A DNA stretch of 34,927 bases from NCBI GenBank assembly GCA_902497035.1, contig CABVDL010000021.1:1-34927 (forward strand), written 5' to 3'. Position numbers and translations under genes: made by a program. Position 1 is the first letter of the stretch; each line of letters begins with the position of its first letter. A model generated the notes under the pieces. That model made no database searches and was not told the DNA's origin. It saw nothing but the letters and a program-made list of their open reading frames with translations. The DNA comes from an uncultured Prevotella sp. GTDB lineage: Bacteria > Bacteroidota > Bacteroidia > Bacteroidales > Bacteroidaceae. This document shows positions 1 to 7,086 of this stretch, piece after piece.

Positions 1-10
1 CCGGCGGCTG

Positions 11-33
11 GTGGCCGGCACCAGGCCGGCCAC
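11..33. other. Strong hairpin downstream of pdxT
   Basis: Perfect 9-bp inverted repeat, GTGGCCGGC at 11-19 and GCCGGCCAC at 25-33, with a 5-base loop. It lies about 30 bases past the pdxT stop codon. On the pdxT strand no T-run follows the hairpin (the T-run is on its upstream side), so a classic intrinsic terminator is not supported, although a role in ending or protecting the pdxST transcript is possible. Confidence 0.45.
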
Positions 34-62
34 TACACTGCCACCAAAAAAATACAGGGACG

Positions 63-638
63 TTAACCATCTGCTTGCCCGCAGATGCTGAGGAAGTAGT
101 GGTGAACGGACGGGTCGTCGTTGAGTTCCGGATGAAAGGCGGTGACGAGCTGGTTGCCTTGCCGCGCCGCCACGATGTTGCCGTCGACCACTGCCAAAGC
201 GCGGGCCTCACCGCTCACCGACTCTATATAGGGCGCACGGATAAACGTCATGGGTACACGGCCCACGCCTTTGAATTCCTGCTCGGTGGCGAAGCTGCCC
301 AGCTGGCGGCCGTAGGCGTTGCGCCTTACGCGGATGTCCATCGTGGATAGGCGGTCGAAATCCTCACCCTCTACGTCTTTGGCAAGCAGTATGAGCCCGG
401 CGCAGGTGCCGAATACCGGCAGTCCTGCGAGAATGTCGCGCCTCACGGGCTCAAGCAGACCGAGGTCGGTGAGCAGCTTCAGCTGAGTGGTCGACTCGCC
501 GCCGGGCAGCACGAGGCCGTCCTTGGGCCGGTTCCAGTCGGCCAGTTGCCTCACCTCGAACGTCTCCGCGCCTAACGACTCAAGCCGCCGCTCATGCTCG
601 ATAAAGGCCCCTTGCAGGGCCATGACAGCTATTCTCAT
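63..638 (-). CDS. pdxT: Pyridoxal 5'-phosphate synthase glutaminase subunit PdxT
   Basis: Glutaminase of the DXP-independent vitamin B6 route. It hydrolyses glutamine and channels ammonia to PdxS, which builds pyridoxal 5'-phosphate in the cytoplasm. The 191 residues are the usual family length. Visible family marks are the early LQGAF segment, the GGEST oxyanion region near residues 47-51, the nucleophile Cys79 in GTCAG, and the His169-Pro-Glu171 pair in AFHPE, which gives a complete Cys-His-Glu triad. It starts two bases after the pdxS stop codon, so the two subunits are almost certainly made from one transcript with coupled translation. Nothing looks truncated. Confidence 0.97.
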   Translation of the reverse strand: MRIAVMALQGAFIEHERRLESLGAETFEVRQLADWNRPKDGLVLPGGESTTQLKLLTDLGLLEPVRRDILAGLPVFGTCAGLILLAKDVEGEDFDRLSTMDIRVRRNAYGRQLGSFATEQEFKGVGRVPMTFIRAPYIESVSGEARALAVVDGNIVAARQGNQLVTAFHPELNDDPSVHHYFLSICGQADG

Positions 639-640
639 CG

Positions 641-1513
641 TTATTGTCCCCTTTCAGCCATGAGTACCTTGATTTCCTCCTCATTGATGCCCACCATGGC
701 CGGGCCGAGGTCCTCGCTGAGCTCAGCCAGCTTTTCAGGATTGTTGTAGTTGGTGACGGCCTGCACGATGGCAGCCGCGCGTTTGGCGGGATTGCCGCTC
801 TTGAAGATGCCCGAGCCCACGAAGACACCCTCGGCGCCGAGCATCATCATCAGTGCCGCGTCGGCCGGAGTGGCCACTCCGCCTGCGGCGAAGTTGACCA
901 CTGGCAGCTTGCCGTTGTCGTGGACATATTTCACGAGGTCGTAGGGAGCCTGCAGTTGCTTGGCGACCTCATACAACTCATCCTCGGCCATGCCTTTCAA
1001 GCGTCGTATCTCACTTTGCATCAGCCTCATGTGGTTCACGGCCTGCACCACGTCGCCCGTGCCTGGCTCACCTTTGGTGCGTATCATCGTGGCACCCTCG
1101 GCAATGCGCCGCAAGGCCTCGCTCAGGTTGCGCGCCCCGCAGACAAACGGCACGCGGAACTTTGTCTTGTCAATATGATAGACGTCGTCGGCCGGAGAGA
1201 GCACCTCGCTCTCGTCGATGTAGTCAATCTCGATGGCCTGCAGGATGAGAGCCTCGGCGATGTGGCCGATGCGGCATTTCGCCATGACGGGTATCGACAC
1301 GGCCTGCTGTATGCCCTTTATCATCTTCGGGTCGCTCATGCGCGCCACTCCGCCAGCCGCGCGGATGTCGGCAGGGATGCGCTCCAGGGCCATCACGGCG
1401 CAGGCGCCGGCCTCCTCGGCTATTTTGGCCTGCTCTGGCGTTGTCACGTCCATAATCACGCCGCCCTTGAGCATCTGCGCCAGGTTGCTGTTGAGTGTTT
1501 GTCTGTCTTCCAT
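641..1513 (-). CDS. pdxS: Pyridoxal 5'-phosphate synthase lyase subunit PdxS
   Basis: Synthase subunit of the PdxST complex, which condenses a pentose phosphate, a triose phosphate and ammonia into pyridoxal 5'-phosphate. The protein is a 290-residue TIM barrel of normal length. Catalytic residues of the family are present: Asp22 in MDVTT, Lys79 in MAKCRIGH (the lysine that binds the pentose phosphate) and Lys147 in RTKGEPGTG (the second lysine). The phosphate-binding stretch FAAGGVATPADAA and the GSGIFKSGNP segment near the C-terminus are intact. It follows the upstream regulator gene by 15 bases and precedes pdxT by 2 bases, so it is the middle gene of a three-gene B6 operon. Confidence 0.98.
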   Translation of the reverse strand: MEDRQTLNSNLAQMLKGGVIMDVTTPEQAKIAEEAGACAVMALERIPADIRAAGGVARMSDPKMIKGIQQAVSIPVMAKCRIGHIAEALILQAIEIDYIDESEVLSPADDVYHIDKTKFRVPFVCGARNLSEALRRIAEGATMIRTKGEPGTGDVVQAVNHMRLMQSEIRRLKGMAEDELYEVAKQLQAPYDLVKYVHDNGKLPVVNFAAGGVATPADAALMMMLGAEGVFVGSGIFKSGNPAKRAAAIVQAVTNYNNPEKLAELSEDLGPAMVGINEEEIKVLMAERGQ

Positions 1514-1528
1514 TTTTACTGATATGTT

Positions 1529-2497
1529 TTAAGATTTGAGATTTTTCCTTTGCCGTCGGAAGTCGCTGGGCGCCATGCCCGTGGCCTTGCTGAAGAAGCG
1601 GGAGAGATGGGCCTGCGACGAGAAGCCGAGGCCGATGGCAATCTCCTGTATGGTGAGCGTGGTGGTGGCGAGCTGCCGTTTGACGGCCTCTATGATGTAA
1701 TCGTCGATGATGCCCTTGGTGCTGCGTCCCGCAATGCGGCGGCATACCTGGCCGAGATAGGCGCCGCTCACGTTGAGCAGGGCTGCGTAGTGGGCCACGT
1801 CGCTGTTGCGGCAGTAGTCTCTGGCCACGAGCCTGATGAAGTCGTTGTAAAGCTGCGGCCCCCGTCCCTGCAGGGCCGAGACGGCGGCCAGGCGGTGGCT
1901 GCAGTAGTCGCGGGCCTTGCCGATGGCCTCGTTCGGCTGGCAGCCCTGGCAGAGAAAGGCGCACAATGCCGATGCGAAGCCATTGGCAAAGCCGTGGCTC
2001 GTCTCATGGTCTATGGTGACCACGTTACCGCTGATGGCGCTGCCCAATACGGCGGTGGCATCGCGCTTGTCGATGATGACGGCAGTGCAGAGCGGCAGCA
2101 GGCGCCCGCGCAGCACGTGGAGCGTGTCGTCGCCCACGAGCAGCTCGCCGCGGCTCGAGCAGACCACCGGGTCGTAGACCACACACCGGGGACGGTGGCG
2201 CGTGATGACGCGGATGATGGCCTCGGCCACCTCGCGGCGGCGCACGAGGCCAATCTTCACCACTTCGGGCTGCACGTCGTTGACGATGGCCTCAATCTGG
2301 CCGCTCACGATGCCGGCCGGAAGGTCGTAGAACTCCTGTATGCCTAACGTGTTTTGCAGCGTGATGGTCGTGATGGCCGACACTGCCGTGCAGCCGAGCG
2401 AGGTGATGACCTTGATGTCGGCCTGCACGCCCGACTCTCCTGTGGGGTCGCTGCCCGTGATGGTGAGTATTGTGTTGTTGTGAGTCTCCTGCTTCAT
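1529..2497 (-). CDS. ThiD/PdxK-like domain fused to AraC-type DNA-binding domain; putative regulator of pdxST
   Basis: A 322-residue fusion. Residues about 10-222 resemble hydroxymethylpyrimidine(-phosphate) kinase: GSDPTGESGVQADIK at 15-29, KIGL at 81-84, YDPV at 108-111 and the family's C-terminal GRGPQLYNDF. Residues about 225-320 form an AraC double helix-turn-helix (TIQEIAIGLGFSSQAHLSRFF). The kinase half looks inactive. The loop that should read G-T-G-C (or G-T-G-D) is G169-F-A-N172, and roughly 45 residues normally found between the TPN..EA-like segment and this loop are missing. Asp/Gln ligand-binding positions at the front are kept. I chose the ATG at 2497, where the kinase homology begins, although the frame stays open to 2668. 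As the first gene of the pdxS-pdxT operon it probably senses a B6 or pyrimidine vitamer and controls the operon; that role is inferred. Automatic annotation may call it ThiD. Confidence 0.85.
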   Translation of the reverse strand: MKQETHNNTILTITGSDPTGESGVQADIKVITSLGCTAVSAITTITLQNTLGIQEFYDLPAGIVSGQIEAIVNDVQPEVVKIGLVRRREVAEAIIRVITRHRPRCVVYDPVVCSSRGELLVGDDTLHVLRGRLLPLCTAVIIDKRDATAVLGSAISGNVVTIDHETSHGFANGFASALCAFLCQGCQPNEAIGKARDYCSHRLAAVSALQGRGPQLYNDFIRLVARDYCRNSDVAHYAALLNVSGAYLGQVCRRIAGRSTKGIIDDYIIEAVKRQLATTTLTIQEIAIGLGFSSQAHLSRFFSKATGMAPSDFRRQRKNLKS

Positions 2498-2535
2498 GCC
2501 TTTTCCTGATAAGCGTCCCGGTGGGAACGTGCTTG

Positions 2536-2543
2536 CAAAGTAA
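2536..2543 (-). promoter_or_regulatory. Candidate -7 box for the regulator-pdxS-pdxT operon
   Basis: Read on the minus strand this is TTACTTTG, one mismatch from the Bacteroidota -7 consensus TAnnTTTG, 38 bases before the regulator ATG. No convincing TTTG -33 element lies at the right distance, which would fit a promoter that needs an activator such as an AraC-family protein. Confidence 0.4.
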
Positions 2544-2569
2544 CGAAAAAAATGCCTTACCGGCGCTTG

Positions 2570-2596
2570 ATTGCTCGTTTTTTGATAAACATTGCT
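2570..2596. promoter_or_regulatory. Direct repeat ATTGCT x2, 21-bp spacing; candidate AraC-type operator
   Basis: ATTGCT occurs at 2570-2575 and again at 2591-2596, start to start 21 bp (two helical turns), which is the half-site spacing typical of AraC-family operators. Relative to a start site near 2530 the two copies fall around -40 and -61 of the minus-strand operon, a common activator position. The link to the neighbouring AraC fusion protein is inference. Confidence 0.35.
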
Positions 2597-2684
2597 ACGG
2601 TTTGTGCAAGAGGCGGCGCATGGCCGGATGATGAAAATTTGATTAATTCTTTGCTTTTTTGTAGGCATTGTGGCAGATTATCCT

Positions 2685-2692
2685 TACCTTTG
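2685..2692 (+). promoter_or_regulatory. Bacteroidota -7 promoter box for the nucleotidyltransferase gene
   Basis: TACCTTTG matches the TAnnTTTG consensus and lies 53 bases before the ATG at 2746. TTTTTTG at 2655-2661, 23 bases upstream, may serve as the -33 element. Confidence 0.65.
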
Positions 2693-2745
2693 CACAAACA
2701 AGGAGAACAAATCATATCACTATAAACTTTAAAAATAAAATAGTA

Positions 2746-3660
2746 ATGAAACCTACTTTATTACTCTTGGCAGCGGGCATGGGAAGCCGTTACGGCGGCC
2801 TGAAGCAGCTCGACGGCCTCGGCCCCAACGGAGAGACCATCATGGACTACAGTATTTACGATGCCATTCAGGCTGGATTCGGAAAGATAGTCTGGGTGAT
2901 CCGCAAGGACTTTGAGCAGGACTTCCGTGAGAAGATTCTCTCGAAGTATGAGGGCCACATCCCCTGTGAGATTGTCTTCCAGAGCCTCGACAAGATACCT
3001 TCCGGCTATACGGTGCCAGCCGGCCGCACCAAGCCTTGGGGCACCAACCACGCCGTGATGATGGCCAAGGACGTGATCAAGGAGCCGTTCTGCGTCATCA
3101 ACTGCGACGATTTCTACAACCGCGACTGTTTCAAGGTCATCGGCAAGTTCCTTTCCGAGCTTCCTCAGGGCAGCAAGGGCAAGTATGCCATGGTGGGCTT
3201 CCGTGTGGCCAACACTTTGTCGGACAACGGCTCGGTGAGCCGTGGTGTCTGCAGCAAGGATGGAGACAACCACCTCACTTCGTGTGTGGAGCGCACGGAA
3301 ATCTTGCGCAACGACGAGGGCAAAGTGGCTTACAAGGATGAGAAGGGTGAGTGGGTGACCATTCCCGACAATACGCCCGTCTCCATGAACGTGTGGGGCT
3401 TCACGCCGGAGTATTTCGACTACAGCGAGCGCTTCTTCAAGGAATTTCTTGACAGCGATGCCACTAAGGCCAATCCCAAGGCTGAATATCTCATTCCCTG
3501 GGTGGTGGACAAGCTCATCAAGAGCGGCAAGGCTACCTGCGAGGTGCTTGACACGACCAGCAAGTGGTTTGGCGTGACTTATTCGGCCGACCGTCCGGGT
3601 ACGGTGGAAAGGATAAAGCAGCTCGTTGACGACGGTGTCTATCCTGACAAACTGTTCTAA
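2746..3660 (+). CDS. Sugar nucleotidyltransferase family protein (GalU/RfbA-like NTP_transferase fold)
   Basis: A 304-residue single-domain nucleotidyltransferase that would join a nucleoside triphosphate to a sugar phosphate (or similar phospho-alcohol) to make an activated donor for envelope polysaccharide. The N-terminal signature is clear: LAAGMGSRYGG followed by LKQL, the nucleotide-binding loop with the pyrophosphorylase Arg and Lys. NCDDFYN near residues 118-124 supplies the metal-binding Asp pair. The open frame extends 26 codons further upstream, but the ATG at 2746 is chosen because the family begins at the beta strand right after it and because a -7 box lies in between. Substrate cannot be told from sequence. 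It is divergent from the B6 operon and followed by a terminator, so it is probably a single-gene unit. Confidence 0.85.
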   Translation: MKPTLLLLAAGMGSRYGGLKQLDGLGPNGETIMDYSIYDAIQAGFGKIVWVIRKDFEQDFREKILSKYEGHIPCEIVFQSLDKIPSGYTVPAGRTKPWGTNHAVMMAKDVIKEPFCVINCDDFYNRDCFKVIGKFLSELPQGSKGKYAMVGFRVANTLSDNGSVSRGVCSKDGDNHLTSCVERTEILRNDEGKVAYKDEKGEWVTIPDNTPVSMNVWGFTPEYFDYSERFFKEFLDSDATKANPKAEYLIPWVVDKLIKSGKATCEVLDTTSKWFGVTYSADRPGTVERIKQLVDDGVYPDKLF

Positions 3661-3683
3661 GCGACAGCATGTCACTATAATCA

Positions 3684-3708
3684 GGGGTCGGCCTTGACCG
3701 GCCCCTTT
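3684..3708 (+). terminator. Rho-independent terminator after the nucleotidyltransferase gene
   Basis: GGGGTCGG at 3684-3691 pairs with CCGGCCCC at 3698-3705 (one G-U wobble) around a 6-base loop, followed by TTT. It lies 24 bases after the stop codon and separates this gene from the outer-membrane protein gene. Confidence 0.6.
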
Positions 3709-3803
3709 GTAGTTGACCATGTGTCCGCTTATTCCCGGCGAAGTGGCTATTCGATGTGACGGCACTTATTCCAAAAAGATTTCGTATAGTTGTGCTTGCT
3801 GAT

Positions 3804-6773
3804 ATGAAAAGAAGCGTATTCTACCTATTCCTATCAACCATTCTGTTGGCTTTCAGCCCATTTGAAACTGATGCCAAAGCCACCGGGACGAGCAAGGACA
3901 AGCCTTGCGCGGTCATCGGACAGGTGAAAGACCACCTCACTCACGTGCTTATCGAAGGAGCCAAGGTCACACTGCTTACCAAGGACGGCGTGCCGGTGGA
4001 CAGCGGACGCACCAGCAAAAACCAGTCGAGCAACGGTCTGACGACCGTCTACTGGGTCACTTCCAAGTCTTGCGACATGCCGGAAATGCTGCTGCGCGTG
4101 GAAGCCGACGGCTACGAGCCGGCCCTGATCACGCTCCCTGCGAAGAAAGTGCATGGACGGGGCAGTTCTGGCATACGCTATGCCGAAGACGCACTCTTGA
4201 AGCGCAAACCGAAAACGGTCAACCTGAAAGGCGTGGAGGTGAAGGCTACGAAGATCAAGTTCTATCACAAGGGCGACACGCTGGTGTTTAATGCCGACGC
4301 TTTCCAACTGTCACAAGGCAGTATGCTCGATGGTCTCATCCGACAGATGCCGGGCGTGGAGCTCAAAGACGACGGACGCATCTATGTCAACGGCAAATAT
4401 GTGGAGAGTCTGCTACTCAATGGTGAGGACTTCTTTTCCAAGGACCATAAGATCATGCTCGATAACCTGCCGGCCTACATGGTGAAGAACGTAAAGGTCT
4501 ACGACAAGGCGAGTGTGCTCGGCGAGCATCTTCATAAGAAACTCGGTGACGAGACTTACGTCATGGACGTGTATCTCAAGAAAGAGTACAACACTGGATG
4601 GATTGCCAACGTGGAAGCCGGCGGCGGCACCCATGACCGCTACCTGGCCCGACTCTTTGCCCTGCGTTTCACCAACCACTCGCGGGTGTCGGTCTTTGGC
4701 AATCTCAACAATCTCAATGACGACCGCCGTCCCGGCGAGACGACAACATGGGCCCCAGACAAAATGCCCTCTGGCGAGCGCACACAGCGGCAAGCCGGAC
4801 TGGACTATCTCATCAAGCAGAAAGACACGAAATATAAGCTCTCCGGCAACGTTGTCGTCAGCCATAACGACGAGCAGGCGCTCACCCGGCAGAACACGCT
4901 CAACTATCTCAGCGGACAGGACAGCTGGACACGCTATCAGCAACAGGCCAACAACCACACCTTCAGCGTCAAGACCGAGAACGACTGGAAGTGGATGCCC
5001 GCCAAGAAGACGACTTTATGGATGCAACCCAAGTTCTCCTGGCAGCGCACGCGCAACCGACAGGCCATCGTCTCCGCTACCTTCAATGAGAACCCGGAAT
5101 ACTATATCAGCGACGCAACGGCGCTCATCGACTCCATCAGCCATTCACAGGCCGGAAGTCTATTACGGCGAATCGCTGCCAACCGATTGCTGAACAGCCA
5201 GTTGGAAAAGAGTGACAAGCTGACGGCCGGCAATGACATGGAGTTCGACCAGGACCTGGCAGAAGACATGATGACCACATTAGGCATCTCGGGCGGCATC
5301 CACTATCAGTCCAACAAGGCCAAGACCTTCTCACAGTATCGTCTCGACTACCCGACATCGCCTACAGCCGCCACCGACTACCGCAACCGCTATGACCACA
5401 ACCAGCCCAACTACAGCTTGAGCTATAACTTCGGCGCCAACCTAACATATTGGTTCACCGACATCATGTACATCCAACCTGCCTATAAAATCGAGTTGGA
5501 GCACCAACACCACGACTATGCCCTCTACCGTCTGGACCGCCTGGCCGACTACGACGCCCATTCCAACACGCCTTTAGGCACGCTGCCGTCTACGGAAGCC
5601 TACGAGAGTACCATCGATTTGCAAAACAGCTTCTGGCGCAGTCAAAACCGTGTGACCAACACCTTTGCCCTGAAATGGAGCATCTCGCGATGGCAGGGCG
5701 ACAACAAGGATGTCTGGATCCATGTCTACCTACCCCTCCAACTCAACAACTACAATATGACCTACCGGCAGGCGGCCTTTGACGGAACTTACCACCGCCG
5801 CGCCTGGTTCTTCAATCCCACCTTCATCTTTCGCAAGATGTGGGACCGGCAGCAGAAGTACATCGATGTCCGTTACTTCCTGACCCATGAGGTTCCTGAC
5901 CTCGCACGTTTCGTCGACGTGCGCAACGACGCCGACCCGCTCAACGTGACCCTCGGCAACGCAGGCCTCAGAAATCCTCGCACGCACATCTTCGAGCTGC
6001 AATACCAGGGCAACAGCGTCAAGAAGTCCGACCTGGCCTTCTCTGTCTGGGCTCACTTCTATCTCTACCAAAACGCCCTGGCCATGGGCTACACCTACAA
6101 CCGCAACACCGGGGCCAGGGTCTTCAAGCCCTACAGCGTCAATGGCAACTCCGTTTTCCAGGCTGGTGTAGAATATGCCACGCCGCTGGACAAGCGCAAG
6201 TTGCTCACCTTGGACACCAAGACACGCTTCAGCGCCACAAGAAGTGTGGACCTGATGTCGGTCGTGACCTCCGACGACTACAGCATGACTGCCATGCCCG
6301 GCCGCAGCATCGTGCACAATACCTATGTGTCAGAAGACCTGAAAATGGAGTATAAGTTCCCGTGGCTGCGCCTGGGCCTCAACGGCTATGTGCTGTTCAA
6401 CCGCGCCTCCAGCGACCGCACGGGGTTCGAGACGCAGCGCGTGTGGGACTTCCACTACGGACCCACCGTCAAGGCTACCCTGCCCTGGCAGCTTGAACTT
6501 GCCACCGACCTCTCCATCTACAGCCGCAGGGGCTATGACGACGGCGGAGCCAACACCAATGATGTGGTGTGGAACGCCCGGCTTTCGAAGTCGCTGCCCA
6601 AGGCCGGCCTGACACTGATTGTCGATGGCTTCGACATGCTCCACCAGCTCAGCAACCGCAGCGTGACGATGAACGCGCAGGGACGCACCGAGGTGTGGCA
6701 CAACGTGTTGCCCAACTACGTGCTGTTCCACGTCATCTACCGGTTCAGCAAGAAGCCAAAGAATATTAATTAG
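3804..6773 (+). CDS. TonB-dependent receptor-like outer-membrane beta-barrel protein
   Basis: A 989-residue exported protein. The N-terminus has a signal peptide (hydrophobic FYLFLSTILLAF, cleavage near residue 24). A carboxypeptidase-regulatory-like (beta-sandwich) domain follows at about 36-130 and a plug-like region at about 150-270, with the family pattern FNADAF...MLDGLIRQMPG and a LLNGEDFF...LPAYMV stretch. The rest (about 270-989) is rich in alternating aromatic strands typical of an outer-membrane barrel. The start is the ATG at 3804 because the signal peptide begins there; the open frame runs 16 codons further upstream. No SusD-like lipoprotein lies next to it, so it is not a standard SusCD pair. 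The ligand is unknown. I see no obvious TonB box, so active transport is not certain. Confidence 0.85.
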   Translation: MKRSVFYLFLSTILLAFSPFETDAKATGTSKDKPCAVIGQVKDHLTHVLIEGAKVTLLTKDGVPVDSGRTSKNQSSNGLTTVYWVTSKSCDMPEMLLRVEADGYEPALITLPAKKVHGRGSSGIRYAEDALLKRKPKTVNLKGVEVKATKIKFYHKGDTLVFNADAFQLSQGSMLDGLIRQMPGVELKDDGRIYVNGKYVESLLLNGEDFFSKDHKIMLDNLPAYMVKNVKVYDKASVLGEHLHKKLGDETYVMDVYLKKEYNTGWIANVEAGGGTHDRYLARLFALRFTNHSRVSVFGNLNNLNDDRRPGETTTWAPDKMPSGERTQRQAGLDYLIKQKDTKYKLSGNVVVSHNDEQALTRQNTLNYLSGQDSWTRYQQQANNHTFSVKTENDWKWMPAKKTTLWMQPKFSWQRTRNRQAIVSATFNENPEYYISDATALIDSISHSQAGSLLRRIAANRLLNSQLEKSDKLTAGNDMEFDQDLAEDMMTTLGISGGIHYQSNKAKTFSQYRLDYPTSPTAATDYRNRYDHNQPNYSLSYNFGANLTYWFTDIMYIQPAYKIELEHQHHDYALYRLDRLADYDAHSNTPLGTLPSTEAYESTIDLQNSFWRSQNRVTNTFALKWSISRWQGDNKDVWIHVYLPLQLNNYNMTYRQAAFDGTYHRRAWFFNPTFIFRKMWDRQQKYIDVRYFLTHEVPDLARFVDVRNDADPLNVTLGNAGLRNPRTHIFELQYQGNSVKKSDLAFSVWAHFYLYQNALAMGYTYNRNTGARVFKPYSVNGNSVFQAGVEYATPLDKRKLLTLDTKTRFSATRSVDLMSVVTSDDYSMTAMPGRSIVHNTYVSEDLKMEYKFPWLRLGLNGYVLFNRASSDRTGFETQRVWDFHYGPTVKATLPWQLELATDLSIYSRRGYDDGGANTNDVVWNARLSKSLPKAGLTLIVDGFDMLHQLSNRSVTMNAQGRTEVWHNVLPNYVLFHVIYRFSKKPKNIN

Positions 6774-7086
6774 TCATTCAAGTTGCGCAAACTGATAACT
6801 TCCTATTTCATATTACCATACATGGCTGCCGTTCAAAGGAGACTTTGTTGTGTTCATAGCATCACAAGTATTGGTTTCTTAACGGTTCGGTTACGATGAT
6901 AATTTATTCTTCGCATGGCATAACGAATGCAGAAAAATATGGGTTCCTCCCTTGTCCCATCTCATCTATTATATGCCCGATTTGAGAACAGGCGTGAGTA
7001 AAAAAATATAAATTGTTTACATTCCTGTTGGAATTTTTGTATCTTTGCACATCTAAGAAGACTAAGGAGTTAAGGAGACGAGACAC
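6774..7086. other. Intergenic region, 313 bases
   Basis: No convincing gene. It contains an 8-bp palindrome TTGCGCAA at 6783-6790, a small hairpin (ATTCC 7021-7025 with GGAAT 7030-7034) placed between the likely -33 and -7 elements, and the promoter of the downstream activase gene. The short minus-strand open frame in this stretch has no family resemblance and is not called. Confidence 0.6.
7040..7047 (+). promoter_or_regulatory. -7 promoter box and leader of the activase gene
   Basis: TATCTTTG fits TAnnTTTG; TTGT at 7013-7016 is a plausible -33 element 23 bases upstream. A Shine-Dalgarno-like GGAG at 7074-7077 lies 9 bases before the ATG, which is unusual for this group and supports the start at 7087. 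Confidence 0.7.

Noticed and set aside
644..1522. Long plus-strand open frame opposite pdxS
   Set aside because: Shadow of a GC-rich gene; pdxS on the other strand has all catalytic motifs.
3785..3792. TATAGTTG as a promoter box for the outer-membrane barrel gene
   Set aside because: It mismatches TAnnTTTG at an important T and lies only 11 bases before the ATG; too weak to call.
6904..7086. 60-codon minus-strand frame upstream of the activase gene
   Set aside because: It covers the activase promoter on the opposite strand, has no -7 box of its own and shows no protein-like pattern.
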